Source of the DNA: Atrina japonica
Lineage: Eukaryota > Mollusca > Bivalvia > Pterioida > Pinnidae
Reading direction: 5' to 3'
Assembly: GCA_030159075.1 (NCBI GenBank)
Contig: BROG01000029.1
Coordinates: 2,253,001-2,317,000 of the forward strand
DNA: 64,000 bases
The translations under genes were made by a program, and so were the position numbers. Below the pieces are notes generated by a model. It made no database searches. It worked only from the letters and a program-made list of their open reading frames with translations, and was not told where the DNA came from. This document shows, one piece after another, positions 1 through 12,600 of this stretch (positions are counted from its first letter, which is position 1; every line of letters begins with the position of its first letter).

Positions 1-180
1 TAACAATTTAAAATATCAACACAAAACTCTCCTTGATCTGTCATATTAACAAGCATTGCAGATGACTTGTGATACAAAGTGTTTTGTATTAGCAGTTCCG
101 GATAGAATTTTGCAGTACAGATAAAAAATGAGATCAGTTGATCTGAAGTGCGAGAAAGGTGTATGTACGTACATGTGACT

Positions 181-422
181 GATTATATATGTATGTGTAT
201 GGTATGATATACAGTGATTATATGTACATGTATATGGTATGATATACACATGTGACAGTGATTGTATGTGTATGGTATGATATACACATGTGACAGTGAT
301 TATATATGTATGTGTATGGTATGATATACACATGTGACAGTGATTATATATGTATGTGTATGGTATGATATACACATGTGACAGTGATTGTATGTGTATG
401 GTATGGTATCATATACACATGT
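181..422. repeat. Minisatellite (tgtatggtatgatatacacatg units)
   Basis: Four to five imperfect units of about 38-56 bases share 'gtatggtatgatatac' and 'acatgtgacagtgatt'. It lies in the first visible intron side of the beta gene. Open frames here are repeat translations. Confidence 0.85.
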
Positions 423-529
423 GGTTGTTTTGAAGGCAACTATGTTTTATTCCCTTTTTACATTTTTAATTACCATTTTGCATATGATAATCATTTTTTT
501 CATTTTACTGGTTTTATTTCATTTTTTAG

Positions 530-628
530 AATTTTTCTGCCAAAAGATGTGGAACTAAAACTGAACTAACAAATGCAGGATGTATGAATATTGTGGAGAG
601 AAAAATTAGCAGGGTTGAATATATTCAG
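530..628 (+). CDS. Integrin beta exon: end of PSI domain
   Basis: This exon has 33 codons, phase 0 to 0, acceptor 'ttttttag' and donor 'gtactg'. It reads ...[15 protein letters not shown]..., matching the R-C-(x)n-G-C spacing at the end of integrin PSI domains, and ends VEYIQ. It is the first recognisable exon, so the signal peptide exon and the first PSI cysteines should lie upstream of position 1; nothing convincing was found in 1-529. Confidence 0.85.
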
Positions 629-3600
629 GTACTGTACATTTAATCAGGAACCTGGTTAAATATTTTCATTTTGATAATGGGAGGGGGAGGAGTAAGTATT
701 TTTGGACATAGGTAGAGATCTGATATTTTAATAAATGTTGGAAAATACTGATAGAACAGCTAAATTTTCAAGTAAATATTCAAGAAGCCTCATCATGGAC
801 AAACAAAATTGTGTGCCTCGGGATTGCGATTTCACCACCCCTCCTTCAAAGTGGTGTTAATTGTATTAATCTTAGTTTTCCTAAGGAATCCAGGGCCTGC
901 ATGGCCGATTGCTTAGAGCATCGCGCTTTGAACCATGAATTCTCTCGCTTCTTGTCAATGCATGTTTGAGCCCAGTTGGAACCTAAGCTGATTTTTGTGA
1001 GAATGTTTGCCAATTTACTTGTGGAAGGTCGGTGGTCTCTTCCTGAGTAACCATGGGTGGCGTAAAACAGAAATGAAAATCAAATCAAATCTAATGAAAC
1101 CAGAAAGAAATAAATGTAAAAAATAAATGTGTTTGCTAAACACAGATGACCCTAAGTTTGCAATTCAAGCAGGAATGTGACGTTTATTAGGGACTAATAT
1201 CATCAATGTGTGGGTCCTATAAAAGCCCCATTCCCAATGCAAAATCTGATATATTTTCCCAATTTTGATCAAACATTTCCCAATTATGTTCACAATGCCG
1301 TTCACGTTCATGATTAAACAAGAAAAAGAGAGTTTTGTACCAGTATGAACTGTACTTTGAAGTCTTCAGATGAAAACCGTGTTGTCAGTTAATAAGAGAA
1401 GCTAAATGAATCACAAGTTTTGTGTCTTTAGTCTTATTGATTAAATGACCATTGTTACTTTTTTCCCTATTTGCCCCACTGCGACATAAAATTAACAATT
1501 GGAAGGGTACAGGACCCTGTCCCAAAAGGGGTATATTAATCTCTGTCTACATGTTGTTTTGTGTCTCTCTTTATGCTGATAACTGTTGCTTATAATTTCT
1601 CATCCAATTTTTGATCATTTTATACATTTCCTGAAATATAGGAGTTAAATATTTGTGGAAAATTATTGAAAAACACACTCTTGTCAATTTTGCCAAATGT
1701 AAAGATTTTATCTTGATTTGGTGCAGAAGTTAAACATGTTAAAGTTGTTATGAACAGGTTAACAGACCAAATGATAACCCCATGATCTTCTTATGAGAGT
1801 GGTAAAGATAAACAGCGACTGTTTTAGGTGGTAACACCTTTTGAAAGCTTTCAACATGCCTTAAGTAAATACCTTGAATTCACACAGGTGTTTTAGATAA
1901 AAAATAACAATAATATAGTTAAAACATTTATATATTACAATTTTCTATGCATATCAGGTAATCAATAAATTGATTGTGTTAGTTGATTGACATACAAGAC
2001 CCAGGGGCATTAGCTGTGATTTTTTCAATTTATTTCAATTTTTTATTATTTACATTGACATAAAATAATAAAAAGAGATATTATAAACACAGGCATAAAA
2101 ATTCTTCGATGTGTATTTTGTGAAAATTGCTTGACAATCCCAGTTTTAACACTTTAGGAATCCAGTTTTGTTTACTCTCATATTGATTGGTTGAAAGATA
2201 AGCACTCCACTTTTAGACTTTAATATTTAGTTTCACACTTGACACTTAATGAAAATACTTTTAAAAAAAATCCCTCCCTGGAAAAACTCTCAATGCAAAA
2301 CACTGCAGATGTTTTGTTTGTTATAGCTTACCTAATGTACATGTAGTTGCTTTCAATTGGTTGGAAAATTAGGTCCCAATGGAGGAACTTAGTTAAACAT
2401 TTGACTCCGTGGGAAAATCTCCCTTTTAAGGACCAGTGAACATAATTTTGTCACCATATATTATCTGGTGCTAATCTGATGTTGTTAATTTCATGTCTGT
2501 AGATTGACAGATTGTTAAAAAAAATCCCTTTTCAGAGCTCTCAATTTAATGATTGGCCCTTTTGGAAATACTTTCAAAATTCCAACAATATACACTTCAA
2601 AAACCTGTTGGAACTACGTATACACAAACATTGTATGTTTATCCAAAATCTATTGCAAATTGTGTGAGATATACACAGTCATAAAAATTCTTAAATCCTA
2701 TATATTTTGTGAAAATTGATTGATAAACCCAGGTTTGGTTCAATTGCAATTGATTAACTCACCTTAGGGGACGACCATTTGATTCTGATTGGGGGGGGGC
2801 TGGCAAATTTTGTTGAGTCAGATTTGTATTTTCATACCATCGCAGGACAGAATATATATTCTTAAGCTGACCAGGGACAGATTATTTATTTTCTTCATTT
2901 TTTTTGCTATTGTCATGTGGTCAGAAATATAATAAACTGCAGTGGCCACTGCAGATCTAAACAATTTTCAAAAATTAGGAGTTGAGGTTGAGGGGGTAAC
3001 ATAAGTATATTCTATTCAAAAGTGTTATAAAATACAAACCTCACTGCACACTGGATTATTGTAAGGCAAGATTGTGATAAGGAACCTGGAGAAAGGTAAC
3101 ATTTTACATGTTATCCCATTTCAATAATTTGGAAGCCTTAACTGGTATTTGTGGTGCCTCTGTGGATGAGTGGTTACAGCATTGGGCTTTGAACCATGAA
3201 GTCTCTCACTTGTGATCAGCGCAGGTGCGAACCCCGCTCAAACTAAACTGATGTTTGTGAGAAAGTATGCCAGTTTGCGGAAATCTGATGGTCTCTTTCC
3301 TTTAAGTGTACAAACACACACAAATGGATGGAGACGGTCATTGTACTATGTCTTCAACCAAACTTTGTTGTTCTCAATTACAGGGGTGGATTCATGAATT
3401 TTTAAAGAGGGGATGTGAAGTTTTTTCTTTTTTTTTTTTTTCTTCTTGCGAGTGGGGAGATGACCAGATGCTGTACATGTACACGTGAAAATGGTGCGGT
3501 TATTCAGTGTAAAGAATTGGATATCATCGATGATTAAATTTTTATATATCTAGCTGATAATAACACCATGTTGGGGAAATCAAATGCATTTTGATATAAT

Positions 3601-6600
3601 ACAAATTTTGTTCATATTCATACATACTTAGAAAACACAAATCAAAATTTATTTATTGATATGTAGGACAAACACTTTAGAGATAAGCTGTAATTAAAAC
3701 TAAGTATAGTCAAAAGCCATGAAATTCAAAATATATAGGCAAATCCAGGTCGGATCTATGATTTGAAGTTAGAGGGAAGAAAGAGTATAAAGTTGTTTTT
3801 TGCCGAGCGTAGTGAGTCGCAAAAATTTTGGGTATTTATTTTTATTAATTTTCCAACTTCTTATTTAAAAATACAGCGAAACCTCACTATTAAGACCACC
3901 TATCCAACTCAAAGTGGTCTGATTAGTGAGGTGGTCTCTTAAGTAAGGTTTTGTACTGATTCAACATTAATTAAGAGACTGGAAATACATGGTCTTAATT
4001 GTGAAGAGGTCTCCTAAGCGAGGTGTTCTTTAGGCATGGATCCACTGTATAGAGGTTTTAATAATTTTTGTCAAATTCTGGGCTTTTGAGTTTATGTTAA
4101 TTTACTGTACATATAGTAAATCCATATAACCTGGCGGGATGGAGTCTTATGAACCCTTTCTTGACCTGGACGAGTTTAACTTTTAGGTAATAAAGCATAA
4201 CATTAAAATTACACTGACTAGAGTAATTGTATCTACTTGTTGTCATACATAAGAGATTTTCCTCTACAAAAAAATGGCGAGCATAGCAAGCCAAAAAAAT
4301 TGAAGAATGAAATATGGTGAACAAAGCGTGCCGAAAATTTTTAAACATTAATTAATTTTTACCACAACTTTGCTTTTTTGCTAGTCAAGGACAGATTTTT
4401 TATTATCAATATTTTCAAGGCCAGAATATTTACTTCCAAAATCTGTCAGACTCCCCCCTCAGAATCAAATGGTCGTCCCCTTATTATTTGTATATACATA
4501 TTTCACAAAATATGTAGATTTTCTATGCCTGTGAACATCAAGTATAGTTAGTAAAAGTAGTAAAAATAGAGATTTTTTTTTATAAACACAGCTAATGCCC
4601 ATTAAACACTGGATCCTGTAAGAAATATATAGAGAAATCTCCTTTCAAGGACCAGTGAAAGAATTGTCACCAAAAATTGTAGATATGTTGATTGTCATGT
4701 GCTAATTTAATGTTGCTACTTTCATATAATTGTTTCATGTGTGTGAGTGTGTGTACAGGTGTGTACAGGTGTGTTTGTCCTCCACTAGATAGCTATTACA
4801 CTTAGTTTTGTAATACAGAGAGAAATATGATGTTGAAAATGAGGTTGGTTTAGGTAAGAAGACATTTTACATGGGAATTACATATATTATTTTTGTCTTC
4901 CACAGAATGATCCACTGACCGATGGAGGGGTAAATACAGAGCCAGTTCAAATCAGACCCCAGCATGTTAAGGTTTATCTTGTACCAAGTAAGTATCAAAG
5001 TTTGATTGTTATCAAGACTAAAATCAAGCAGCTACATTACACTAGAGTACTAGATGCATCTCTCAACCCTTGTGGCTAGGCAACTTTTCACACTATTTAG
5101 CCATATACTTATCATATACTAAGACTTACAAAATCTTCTTCTATGAATCTCGAAATTGTAAAGAAAAATTGAGTTCATTTTTAGAAAGAGCATAAAGTCT
5201 TTTACCAATTTTTTTTTAAATTTATGACCCTTGGAGCAGGAGTTCAGGGATTTTGTGAGGCATATACATGTACATGCATAGTATTTAGTGATGATATTCA
5301 TTGTTTTAGAAAATCTTCTTGTCTACATCTATGAATTGTAAAGAAAAACTGAATACATCTTCAGAAAGATCATAAAGCTCTCTACTGAAATTGTGAAATG
5401 TTTTACCCTGATAGCAGAAGTTCGAGATCTGGGGTATGGTCAATGTAGACATACTGTGATGATATGCTTAGTCTTAGAAAATATTCTCGTCCACTTCTAT
5501 GTGCTATTTTGTCTCAGGAAACCGTCAAGGTCTGTAGGGCCTCTTGTTTAACCTGATGCAGCATTGTAATGTTATTTTTTGTGGAGTAATCTGTTTCAGT
5601 TGGTAAGAAACTATTATTAGATTTCACGGGTTGGTTTAAATATATCCATGACAAAAATATTGGTCAGTTTTACTGGTATCAACAGATATTAATCCATCTG
5701 ACACAAATCCAGCAGTGTACTTTCCACAGATTTTATATTAGACCTATTATTTTAAAAGTGCAATTTTTATTTTACAACTGGAAATCTTTAACCTAAAGAT
5801 TGATGTGAAAAAAACCAGTAAACACACTCTAAATTCACCAATTTTCGGCCTTTATTAAGTGAAAGACGACAATATCTGTAAAAGTTACATGATATCAAAA
5901 CTGGATAATGAACAGCTTTATTGCAAATGTTAATTATCCAGCATTACTATGTACATATAATTTTTTACAGATATTGTCGTCTTTTACTTGATAAAGGCCA
6001 AAGGGCCGAAAATCTGTGAATTTAGAGTGTGTTTACTGTTTTTTTCGCATAACGATACTTCCCTTTGGAGCCAGGAGGGCATTGATTTTTATGAAAATTT
6101 ATGTTTCTCCCCAACTCACTCACTTAACTGTGTTTCAAAGTGAACTTAGTGCTCTAAGTACAAGAGCATCATGGGATAATATCCTGGAGGAAGATGATTA
6201 TTTGACTCATCAACCCCAGAAAAACAATGGACTCTTCTGTAAATCAATGACTTAGACCAGTCCAAATGTGTATTTAGGGGTGAATGGGTTAGAACCAATG
6301 GTAATACTGTACAGGAGAATGATTACAGTGTCTAAGGTTTATGAAAAGAAAACTCCAAATGTGATTTTACAATGTAAAAGTTAGATTTTTGCTCTGTTGA
6401 TCTAACTTTAACATTTTTCTATGTAGTGAGTCTACAATATGTTTTTTTTTCTTTACTAAAGCTCATTTAAATTAATCATCATGTTTGATTTTTATTTTCA
6501 GATGAACCTGAAAACTTTTTCAATTTCTCGATAGAATATAAGGTAGCCAAAAATTTCCCCCTAGATTTGTACTTCTTAAATGACCCATCCTTCACCATGA

Positions 6601-9600
6601 GGAACCTCAAAGCACAGTTGGTGAACCTAGCACAGGATATTTGTAAGTATAGATAGGGATAAAAAAAAATTGTAATATATCTGTATAAATAATATGTGTG
6701 TGTGTGTGTGTTTGTGTGTGTTTGTGTGCAAGGGTGTGTGGATGTGTGTGTGTTTTGTGTGTGTGTGCATGTTTTGTGTGGGTGTGTGTTTTGTGAGTAT
6801 GGTGTGTGGGTGTGTGTTTTGTGTGGGTGTGTGTTTTGTGTGTATGGTGTGTGGGTGTGTGTTTTGTGTGGGTGTGCATTTGTGTGTATGGTGGGTGGGG
6901 GTGTGCATTTGTGTATGTTGTTTAATGCCACAATATTTCAGTCATGTGATGGCAGCCAGTTTTTGATGATGGAAGAGAAAACCTGGTCACAATGTACTTG
7001 GTATGTACCATCAACCTTCCTGAAGTAAACTGTCAAACTTTCTCACATAATCAACTTAGGTTCCATTAGGGTTGAAACCTAAGCTGACCAGCTGACGTGT
7101 AAGACGTCATGGTTTAAAATATGATGCTCCAACCACTTGATCACTCGATCAAGATATGTGTTTTTAATATTATACAATTATTGCACTAAAATATTGACCT
7201 AAGCCAAAGGCACTGTTAATTTTATTATTTATGCAATTTTATTGGTCATTTCAGCTCAGGCTATAGAGAGTCTAACAACAGACTATCAGTTTGGCTTAGG
7301 TACGTCTATGGATAAAGTTGCTCTGCCCTTTACAAGAACAGCCCCTGAGTAGTAAGTATTTTATGTTCATATGTTTGATATCTTTCATTTATTCATTACA
7401 TTTGCATTCAAATGAAGTACAAATCTACCAAGGTTTACTGACACATCTGGGTCCTGTCAAAAATCAAAACAATATACAGTTATTGCCTGGGGTTGAGGGC
7501 AACAGATGATTTGTTGGACCTGAAGGCAAACTGTTGCTAGAGGCCGAAGTCGGAGTGCAACAGTTCGCGTGAGGGTCCAACAGATCATCTGTTACCTGAA
7601 ATCCTAGTCGATAACTGTTTTGTTATATCCTTTCCATACACAAGTAACTTCACTGAAAACTACAATATTAACATTCATAACAATTTATTGAAACAAATAA
7701 CATCAACAGTCAAGAAAGTTGAAAACATTAACACAAGTCTCTTAGTATTTCAGCAAAATCAGTAGTTGTTTATCGTAATATTGCATCCATTAAAGAAATA
7801 CATTATACACTGGTTTAGAATTTGTAGGTGGGCATGGTGGAATATTTTCCACATTATGCAACTTATTGTCAGCAAGATTATCATCTACATCAACAATATG
7901 TATATACAATCATTCTGATGCATTCAGCTGTTTCCAGAAATCGGCCAAGAGACAATTTGAACAGTCCATATAAGTTCAGCAGCCAAAATAGTTCAATTAT
8001 TGGCAGTTTACTCTATATATTTGTGTAGGAACTATTTTATAAGGGTATAACAATATGGCATATTTTTCGAATCATATGTGACTTCATTTACTGAATTTTT
8101 CCATTGCATGGACATTTCATTTAGTCCATGTTGCTAAGGTGGATTATAGCAACAGCTTACAGTATCTACATGACCACATTTTTTATTTTTTACTTTATGA
8201 ATTGAAAATACATTTTCAAATTTCATTTAAACATATTTTAACATTTGCTGTAAATTATCAAAGACTTTCAACATAATATTTTTAAGAAGAAAGAGAAAAT
8301 TTTAAATAGCATTGCGATATCCAGAGCATCACTCATTCCTCTCCAAGGGATAATAGGGCATGACCTGGCTGACAAAATCATTGTTAAGTCTCATAAGTAG
8401 TTCCATTTCGTGCATGTATACATACGCCGATCACTAAGGGAATTAATTTCCGATAGGCAAGTGTGACTGAAAGACGTCTTAACATACACTAGAGTGAATA
8501 GGACAACATGTAAATGTAATGTTATAAAAATAAAATGGTCACATGATTAATGTATAACTTATTATTGAATTAGTCATCTGAAGGGACTAGTACCTAAGCC
8601 CAAATTGATGGACCACATTTTTTTCCTGATAGAGAGCGCAGCCTGAATGGCCGAAGGCCATTCCCGAAGTGAACTCATAGATAACATAGAAAAGTGTTGG
8701 GGTCTAATCTTGTCCACTGAAAGGTAAAGATAGTGCTCACAATTCATAAAATTGTCCAAAACGAATATATACCAAGAAATACATGTAAAAAGAGATTACT
8801 TGTTTTAACTGTAAAAAAAAACACGCTAATTTTGATGTTAAAAACATGGTCCTGATGTTTAATTTCAAAGTGAAAGTGACCAGTTATCTTGAGGTTAATT
8901 TTTCTGCAATCTTTATTACATTAACAAGTGATGATATGACTAGTGCTTAACAAATGTGCCTTCTGTATCGTTTTTTAGCTCACCTGGCTATGCCAGGGTG
9001 AGCTTTTGCAATCACTTTGCGTCCGTCGTCCGTCCGTCCGTCCGTCGTTAACTCACTTTCAAAAATCTTCTCCTCTGAAACCACTGGGCCAAATTGAACC
9101 AAACTTGAACTGAGTCGTCACTAGGGTATTTAGTTTCAAATTTGTTATTTTCTATGTCGCAGATCAAACAACATGGCCGCTGTTGCTAAAAATAGAACAT
9201 AGGGGGTAAATTGCAGTTTTTGGCCAATAACTCAAAAACCATTACAGATATCAAAAATCTGACATAGGGTAAAAGTGATCAGCTTGATGAGATCTACCTG
9301 CCATGCAATTTTGAAGAAAATCGGAAAACTCATCTCGGAGTTATAGCCCTTTTTTTGTAAAATTTTCAAAATTTTGGCATTTTTAATTTTTTATTTCAAA
9401 AAATGTAGCAGATAGAGGTCAAGTGTAAATTGCAAAAATGTTCAGCATATCTAGATCTACCCACCCTGAAAATTTGAAGACAATCCAAAAACCTGTGTAG
9501 GAGTTATTGCCCTTTTTTCACAGAATTTTAAAAATTTTTATGTTTTTCGTCTTCTAACTCCAAAACTATGAAAGATAGAGGTCGAATGTAAATTGATAAA

Positions 9601-12600
9601 ATGTTTGCCATGATGTGGTGACTTCAAAACCGGTGTTGAAAATTTTTTTTGTTGACCGCCATTTTCAAAATGGCCGACAAAAAAAGGCGGGAAAATTCAA
9701 CATTGTTTGATTTCAATGAAATTTGGTTTCCAAATAGATATTGATGTTGCCACTTCAAAACCGTTGTTGAAAAATTTTTGTTGACCGCCATTTTCCAAAT
9801 GGCCGACAAAAAAGGCGGGAAAATTCAACATTGTATGATTTCAATGAAATTTGGTTTCAAAATAGATATTGATGTTGCGACTTCAAAACCGTTGTTGAAA
9901 ATTGTTCCTTGACCGCCATTTTTAGCTCACCTGGCTATGCCAGTGTCAGCTTTTGGAATCACTTTGGGTCCGTCGTCTGTCTGTCGTCCGACTACTTCCG
10001 TCCTTTTGCTGTTAACTCACTTTCAAAAATCCTCTCCTCTGAAACCACTTGGCCAAATGGAACCAAACTTGAACTGAGTCATCACTAGGGTCTATAGTTT
10101 TAAATTTGTTATTTTCTATGTCGCAGGTCAAACAGCATGGGTGCTGTTGCTAAAAATAGAACGTAGGGGTAAATTGCAGGTTTTGGCCAATAACTCAAAA
10201 ACCATCACAGATATTAGCATTATCTGACAGGGTAAAAATGATCACTATGATGAGAGATCTACCTACTATGCAATTTTAAAGAAAATCCGACTACCTGTCT
10301 TGGAGTTATTGCCTTTTTCGGTGAAATGTTAAAAAATTTAATATTTTTTATTTTTCATTAAAAGAACTATTACAGATAGAGATAAATATTAAGTTGCAAA
10401 AATGATAAACATATAAAGACCTACTTGCTCTGCAGTTTAGAAGAAAATGTGATAACCCATTTTTTAGTCTAATTTTTGCACTTTTTTTACATTTAGTCTT
10501 ATATTTCAAAAACTTTTGGAGGCAAAAGTTAAATTAAATCACTAATATATTTAGCATTTCAATGGCTACATTTTCAGTACAAGTTTAGCCTTAAATTTTT
10601 TTATTTCATCCATTTGTGTATTTTGAGAGGTCCCCTGATAAATATCATTACTTCCTGTTTACAACATTGACCTTGTTATATTTCATAGTGACTAGACAGT
10701 TACCATAGAAAATAATATATACATGCAATAAATGTTATAATGACTTGATTTTTTAAAAATTATTTTGGGTGGTTTTTCAATTGCTGGGAAAATTTAGGTA
10801 TATACTGTGCAAAAAGTGGCTTTTTTTTAAAAACTAGAAAATATTTACAAGAAAAGGCTACGAAAGCGATGTACGATCGTTTAGCCAAATGTAGAAAGAA
10901 TAATTTATCAATTGAGTGTCAGTTAGAAATGTTCGACAAAATAGTACTACCAGTATTATTATTTATTATACGGTTCTGAAACATGGAGTTTTGAAAATGT
11001 AGATATCATAGAACGTGTGTACACATCTACCTTTTGTAAATATAAAATGATTAAATTTTGGTGCAGAATATGGATGTCACAGTCAATATTTTCCCCAGAA
11101 TGGATTGTCATCCCAGATCGCCAAATCCTTAAATTCACTATTTTATTTTGATATACAAAAATCAGGGCGAAACCACTCAGGTGCGAACCGGAATTAGGGT
11201 GAAACAACCCGGATTCTTATGAAATGCTGACCAAGTGCTTTTTAAAATTTAACCTTTTTAGCTCACCTGGCCTAAACGGCCATATACCTTATGCCATCAC
11301 TTTTCGTCTGTCGTCCCTAAACTTTTCATTTTCATTTTCTCCAAAACCACTGAAGCAAATTCAACCAAACTTTACAGGAATGATGTATGGAAGATCCTTT
11401 ACAAAGATTGCTCAGTTCCTTCCGATCCGTCAACAAACATGGCCGCTATGGCGAGGCTTAGTTTAACATTGGATCCTATAGGAAAATCACATTTTCATCT
11501 TCTCCTCTGAAACCACTGACACAAATTTAACCAAACTTTACAGGAATGATGTATGCAAGGTCCTTTACAAAGACTGCTCATTTTGTTCTGATCCGTCAAA
11601 AATCATGGCCACTAGAACGGGGCTTAGTTTAACATTATATAGCCAAAAGAAGACTGCTGTGTTGCACACACTGCAAAGTTTTCGCAGACCCTTATTCATT
11701 CATTCATGAATCTGGTTCCTGACTTGGAAGAAGAACATTGGATCCTGTGGGAAAATTACATTTTCATCTTCTCCTCTGAAAACGCTGAAGCAAATATAAC
11801 CAAACTTTAGAAGAATGATGTATTGAAGGTCCTTTACAAAGATTGCTCATTTCATTCCGATCTGTCAAAACCATGGCCGCCAGGGCTGGGCTTAGTTTAT
11901 CATTGGACCCTATGGGAAAATCACATTTTCATTTTCTCCTCTGAAACCACTGAAGCAAATTCAACTAAACTTTACAGGATTTATGTATGGAAGGTCCTTT
12001 ACAAAAATTGCTCGGTTCGTCTGATCTTCTCAAGCAAATAACCAGGTGAGCGATACAGGCTCTTGAGAGCCTCTTGTTAGTACATACAATGAATAAAAAT
12101 CTTCACCAAAATTTTCTGTTTACATATGATATACATGGAGGCCTTCAAATATTCTGGCAATTACGGAGATGATCTCGAGAGGAATTAGGTTTCTGTTTAG
12201 TGACAGATCTTTTATCTGGAGGACCCATATGCTTGGTCCCTTACCAACTTTGAGATAATGAAGTTTGACTGTATATGAAACTCTGATTCATGAATTTTCA
12301 CGAATGACAAAATATTTTTCAGTCTACAAGATTAATTGTTTTTATACAAATGAAAAAATATTTTTCAGTCTACAAGATTAATTGTTTTTATACAATTGAC
12401 AAAATATTTTTCAGTCTACAAGATTAATTGTTTTTATACAAATGAAAAAATATTTTTCAGTCTAAAAGATTAATTGTTTTTATACAAAATATTTTTCAGC
12501 ATATAAGATTAATGTTTTTATACAAATGACAAAATATTTTTCAGTCTACAAGATTAATGTTTTTATACAAATGACAAAATATTTTTCAGTCTACAAGATT

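Larger units (their letters stand above)
2767..4480. mobile_element. DNA element with GGGGACGACC inverted ends and TTA duplication
   Basis: The left end GGGGACGACCATTTGATTCT and the right end are inverted copies over about 22 bases, flanked by TTA on both sides. A 3-base TTA/TWA duplication with G-rich ends is typical of PIF/Harbinger. No transposase is seen; internal DNA contains a SINE copy and a further foldback repeat, so it is a non-autonomous, nested element. Confidence 0.65.

Noticed and set aside
1..529. First exon of the beta gene (signal peptide)
   Set aside because: No hydrophobic leader or PSI cysteine pattern with a donor was found; it is probably left of the window.
6479..7028. 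His/Thr-rich and Cys/Val-rich frames on both strands
   Set aside because: GT/CA repeat; the only real coding bases here belong to the beta exon 6502-6642 on the plus strand.
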